From positions 619,001 through 683,000 of the forward strand of contig NZ_SHKL01000001.1 of assembly GCF_004217185.1 (NCBI RefSeq): a stretch of 64,000 nucleotides of DNA, read 5' to 3'. This document shows, piece after piece, positions 61,083 through 64,000 of the stretch. A program made the translations under genes and the position numbers. The notes under the pieces were generated by a model. That model did no database searches and was not told the origin of the DNA. It worked only from the letters and a program-made list of their open reading frames with translations. Every line of letters starts with the position of its first letter. The stretch's first letter is position 1. This DNA comes from Pseudonocardia sediminis (GTDB taxonomy: Bacteria > Actinomycetota > Actinomycetes > Mycobacteriales > Pseudonocardiaceae).

Positions 61083-61945
61083 TCACCCGGATCCCGCGCG
61101 GCCTGCGGATCGCGCTCCTGCTCACACCCGCGCTGGCCGTCGTCGTGCTGCTGTTCGGGGGCGGGCTCCTGCAGGCGCTCGCGCAGAGCCTCGGCCACCG
61201 GCCGTTCCTGCCGCCGGCACCGCTCGGGTTCGACGCCTACCGGGAGCTCGCCGCCGACCCGGCGGTGCGCGCCTCGGTGGGGCTGACGGTGCGGGTCGGG
61301 CTGGTGTCGACCGCCGGTGCGGCCGTGCTCGGGACCGCGGCGGCGCTGCTCGTGGCGTCGCTGGGACGCACCCGGCGCGGGTTCGCGGCGTTGCTGCAGG
61401 TGACACTGCCGGTGCCGCACATCGTCGCCGCGCTGGCCGTGACGCTGCTGCTGTCGCAGAGCGGGACGGTGTCGCGGCTCGCCCACGCGGCCGGTCTGAT
61501 CGCTGAGCCGGCCGGGTTCCCGGCGCTGACCCAGGACGCGTTCGGCTGGGGGATCGTCGCGTCGTACCTGTGGAAGGAGGCGCCGTTCGTGGCCGTCGTC
61601 GTGCTGGCCGCGCTGTCGGGGCGGGTCGCGGCGCTCACCGATGCCGCCCGGGTGCTCGGCGCGAACCGGTGGCAGCGGGTCCGGCACGTGGTGCTCCCGG
61701 CCGTCGCGCCCGCGGTGGGCGCCGCGTCGGTGCTGGTGTTCGCGTTCACGGTCGGCAGCTACGAGGTGCCGTTCCTGCTCGGGCGCCCGTTCCCGGCGAC
61801 GCTGCCGGTGCTCGCCTACGAGCAGTTCCGCGACCCCGACCTGGCCGCCCGGCCGCTCGCGATGGCGCTCGCGCTGGTCACCGCGCTCCTCACCGGTGCG
61901 TGCGTGGCGGCCTACGTCGCCCTGACCCGGCGGCTGTCCCGGTGA
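61079..61945 (+). CDS. ABC transporter permease, first half of YnjC-type
   Basis: 288 residues from GTG 61079, about six membrane segments with the BPD-transport inner-membrane pattern: ARVLGANRWQRVRHVVLPAVAP is the EAA-type loop (A-x-x-x-G-A-x(5-7)-x-I/V-LP). In E. coli ynjC a single gene encodes two permease domains; here they are split. 4-base overlaps with both neighbours. Confidence 0.85.
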   Translation: MITRIPRGLRIALLLTPALAVVVLLFGGGLLQALAQSLGHRPFLPPAPLGFDAYRELAADPAVRASVGLTVRVGLVSTAGAAVLGTAAALLVASLGRTRRGFAALLQVTLPVPHIVAALAVTLLLSQSGTVSRLAHAAGLIAEPAGFPALTQDAFGWGIVASYLWKEAPFVAVVVLAALSGRVAALTDAARVLGANRWQRVRHVVLPAVAPAVGAASVLVFAFTVGSYEVPFLLGRPFPATLPVLAYEQFRDPDLAARPLAMALALVTALLTGACVAAYVALTRRLSR

Positions 61946-62742
61946 GGCGCGCCGTGGGTCCGGGGGTGCTCGTGCTGGGTCTGCTCGCCCCGTTCGTGCC
62001 GCTGCTGGCCTGGGCCGTGGCCGGCGGGTACGGCTACCCGGCGCTGCTGCCCGAGCCCTCCGCGCGCGGTGCCCGGTTGCTCGCCACCCCCGCCGTCGTC
62101 GAGGCGGCGGTGACGTCAATGCTGGTCGGGATCGTGGTCGCGGTGCTCGCCACCGCAGCCGGAACGGCGGCCGGGCGCGCGCTGGGTGGGCACCGGTTCC
62201 GCGGCCGAGGGATCGTGGCGGCGGTGCTCGTGGCGCCGGTCGTGGTGCCCGCGCTGGCCACCACGCTGGGCATCCAGGTGTTCTTCGTCCGCTACGGGCT
62301 CGCCGACACCGTCGCAGGGGTGGTGCTGGTGCAGCTGGTCCCGGCCGTGCCCTACGCGAGCCTGGTGATGGCGGCGGCGTTCGCCCGGCTCGACCCCGAC
62401 GCCGAGGACCAGGCCCGGATGCTCGGCGCCGGGCCGTGGCAGCGCACCCGGCACGTCGTGGCGCCGGCGGTGGCACCCGCGGCCGCCGTCGCGGCCCTGT
62501 TCACGTTCCTGATCTCCTGGAGCGAGTACATCCTCACGCTGCTGATCGGCGGCGGAACCGTGCGCACGCTGCCGCTGGTGCTGTTCGCGGCGATCGGATC
62601 GGGCGACCTCCCGGCCGCGGCCGCGCTGTCGCTGGCGCTGGCACTGCCGCCGTTGCTCCTGGTCGGGTTCACCGCCCGCCGTCTCGCCGGGGCCGGCCCG
62701 ATATCCCGGGACCTGGGCCCGGCCGCCATGGTGCGGCCGTGA
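61942..62742 (+). CDS. ABC transporter permease, second half of YnjC-type
   Basis: 266 residues from GTG 61942. Also six membrane segments and an EAA-type loop (ARMLGAGPWQRTRHVVAPAVAP), then FLISWSEYILTLLIGGGTVRTLPL. Pairs with the preceding permease to form the heterodimeric channel expected from a split YnjC. Overlaps the ATPase gene by 4 bases. Confidence 0.85.
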   Translation: MRRAVGPGVLVLGLLAPFVPLLAWAVAGGYGYPALLPEPSARGARLLATPAVVEAAVTSMLVGIVVAVLATAAGTAAGRALGGHRFRGRGIVAAVLVAPVVVPALATTLGIQVFFVRYGLADTVAGVVLVQLVPAVPYASLVMAAAFARLDPDAEDQARMLGAGPWQRTRHVVAPAVAPAAAVAALFTFLISWSEYILTLLIGGGTVRTLPLVLFAAIGSGDLPAAAALSLALALPPLLLVGFTARRLAGAGPISRDLGPAAMVRP

Positions 62743-63875
62743 GCGCGCCCGCGCTGGAGCTGCGCGCGCTGCGTGCCGGGTACGGCCGCGACGCCCCTGT
62801 GCTCGACGACGTCGACCTCACCGTGCCCGCCGGATCACTGACCGCCCTGCTCGGGCCGTCGGGCTGCGGCAAGTCGACCCTGCTCCGGGTGGTCGCCGGG
62901 CTGCTCGCGCCGGACGCCGGGGACGTCACGGTCGGCGGCGCGTCGGTGCTGGGCGTCCCGGCCGAGCGACGACCGGTCGGGCTGGTCTTCCAGAAGGCGT
63001 TGCTGTTCGGGCATCTGTCGGTCGGTGACAACGTCGGTTTCGGGCTGCGCATGCGCGGCGTCGCCGCGCGGGACCGGCGGCACCGGGTCCGGGAGGCCCT
63101 CGACCTGGTCGGGCTGCCCGACCTGGCCGCCCGCCGCCCCGGCGAGCTCTCCGGTGGCCAGGAACAGCGGGTCGCCCTGGCCAGGGCGCTGGTGCTGGAC
63201 CCGCAGGTGCTGCTGCTCGACGAGCCGTTCTCCCAGCTCGACGCGGACCTGCGGGTCCGGATGCGCGAGCTGGTGGCGCGGGTGCAGCGCGAGCTCGCGA
63301 TGACCACCGTGTTCGTCACCCACGACCAGCAGGAGGCGGTCGACCTCGCCGACTCGATCGCGCTGCTGCTCGACGGCCGGCTGCAGGCGCACGCCGACCC
63401 GGCCGCGTTCTACACCCGGCCGCCGTCCCTGGCCGCCGCCCGGTTCTTCGGTGTCACCAACGAGATCCCCGGCACCTTCGACGACGGCGTGTTCCGCTGC
63501 GCACTCGGATCGCTGCGGGTGGCCGCGGGGGCCTCGCCAGGTCCCGGGGTCCTGGTCGTGCGGCCCGAGTCGTTGCGGCTGGTGTCCGGCGACGCGCGGC
63601 CGGACGGGCCGGGATCTCCCGGGTCCGGCCCGTCCGCGAACCTCGTCGCCGGCTCGGTCGTCGAGACCCGGTTCCGTGGCACCCACCGGACCGTCGTCGT
63701 GCGTCTGCCCCACAGGGTCGCGCTGACCGTGACGCTGCCGCCGGACCACCCGGCCGGCCCGGGCGACACCGTCACCGTGCACCTGCCGCCCGACGCCTGC
63801 ACGGTCCTGCCCGCCGAGCACGACGGCCCGCCGGCGACCCTCGACCCCGACGAGAGCGAGCACATCCGTGCGTGA
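62739..63875 (+). CDS. ABC transporter ATP-binding protein, YnjD-type with C-terminal TOBE-like domain
   Basis: 378 residues from GTG 62739. Walker A GPSGCGKST near residue 41, Q-loop VFQKALLFGHLSV, signature LSGGQEQRVALARAL, Walker B VLLLDEPFSQLD, H-loop VFVTHDQQEA. About 150 residues follow the ATPase core and include the TOBE-like part GVLVVRPESLRLVSGD; E. coli YnjD is about 217 residues, so this regulatory tail is an addition seen in sulfate/molybdate-type ATPases. Ends in an 8-base overlap with the last gene. Confidence 0.9.
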   Translation: MSAPALELRALRAGYGRDAPVLDDVDLTVPAGSLTALLGPSGCGKSTLLRVVAGLLAPDAGDVTVGGASVLGVPAERRPVGLVFQKALLFGHLSVGDNVGFGLRMRGVAARDRRHRVREALDLVGLPDLAARRPGELSGGQEQRVALARALVLDPQVLLLDEPFSQLDADLRVRMRELVARVQRELAMTTVFVTHDQQEAVDLADSIALLLDGRLQAHADPAAFYTRPPSLAAARFFGVTNEIPGTFDDGVFRCALGSLRVAAGASPGPGVLVVRPESLRLVSGDARPDGPGSPGSGPSANLVAGSVVETRFRGTHRTVVVRLPHRVALTVTLPPDHPAGPGDTVTVHLPPDACTVLPAEHDGPPATLDPDESEHIRA

Positions 63876-64000
63876 GACCGCCACCGACCTGAGTACAACC
63901 GGGATCCGGCTGCCCGACGCCGTCACCGGCGCGGTCGTCGACCTCGGCGACCGTCGCGGTGTCGAGGTGCTGACACTGATCAGGCACCGCTTCTGACTGC
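63868..64000 (+). CDS. Redoxin-like protein, in-frame TGA at the expected active site (possible selenoprotein), 3' end outside window
   Basis: From GTG 63868, overlapping the ATPase stop by 8 bases, the frame encodes 42 residues: METATDLS-type start, then GIRLPDAVTGAVVDLGDRRG and VEVLTLIRHRF, followed by TGA (63994-63996) and CTG C. The pattern LPDAVTGAVVDLGDRRG-x-x-V-L-T-L-I-R-H-R-F matches the beta-strand before the CxxC or UxxC motif of peroxiredoxin/thioredoxin-like proteins, in which the next residue is normally the active-site Cys. A TGA there would be selenocysteine if a bacterial SECIS hairpin follows; otherwise the gene is truncated or mutated. Only 4 bases after the TGA are visible. 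Confidence 0.55.

Overview
The window is one contiguous stretch of very GC-rich actinobacterial chromosome. Many genes start with GTG, 4-base stop/start overlaps are frequent, and the gene content is typical of Actinobacteria: S-(hydroxymethyl)mycothiol dehydrogenase, an actinobacterial cytochrome b (QcrB), a 13E12-type DUF222/HNH gene behind a LexA-like box, and a single-chain acyl-CoA carboxylase. A Pseudonocardia-like organism fits best, but this is inferred from gene content and style, not from a marker gene. No tRNA, rRNA, CRISPR array, insertion sequence or prophage was seen.

Layout. 1-6.5 kb: the tail of a GroEL-like chaperonin of the type that accompanies diiron monooxygenase operons, an amidohydrolase-like protein with altered metal ligands, an iron-boxed siderophore-binding lipoprotein with an MFS transporter, a vapBC pair, and the two-gene mycothiol-dependent formaldehyde module. 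6.5-14.7 kb: DUF3224 protein, fumarylacetoacetase, thioesterase, a MerR regulator, a cupin, an alpha/beta hydrolase and the fadA-fadB beta-oxidation operon, whose promoter has the 19-bp spacer and internal dyad of MerR-controlled promoters; the same dyad lies upstream of the merR gene. 14.8-20.5 kb: DedA protein, an ABC pair, a TetR gene divergent from a membrane protein with three operators at exact 20-bp steps, and a stand-alone qcrB under an operator-covered promoter. 20.6-30 kb: ankyrin pseudogene, HNH gene, a regulator/EamA pair, an arsR-SRPBCC-SRPBCC operon, a YtrA-like GntR-ABC operon, and a two-gene permease unit followed by short tandem and palindromic repeats.

30-48.7 kb: kinase, polyol-type dehydrogenase, GNAT, VOC, methyltransferase plus two 2-oxoglutarate oxygenases, the large fused carboxylase, a secreted GH16 enzyme, a secreted protein with a charged Gly/His/Lys/Asp-rich tail, lipoprotein and hydrolase, a decayed PIN toxin, Rieske and epimerase genes, and a MurE-like/MurJ-like pair in which the flippase gene has an in-frame TAG. 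48.7-53.7 kb: three tandem paralogues of a small protein family I do not recognise, a 33-bp dyad in front of two tiny genes, and a divergent SDR/XRE pair.

53.8-64 kb: a GT-C-type membrane protein, then a group resembling the E. coli ydjXYZ-ynjABCDEF neighbourhood: radical SAM protein, mercuric-reductase-like flavoprotein, CDP-alcohol phosphatidyltransferase (YnjF-like), TVP38/TMEM64 protein (YdjX/YdjZ-like) and a four-gene YnjB-YnjC-YnjC-YnjD-type ABC transporter. The last gene is redoxin-like and runs into an in-frame TGA exactly where the active-site cysteine is expected, so it may encode a selenoprotein; only 4 bases after the TGA are visible. This cluster, the tandem small-protein trio and the MurE/MurJ pair are the parts most worth following up.
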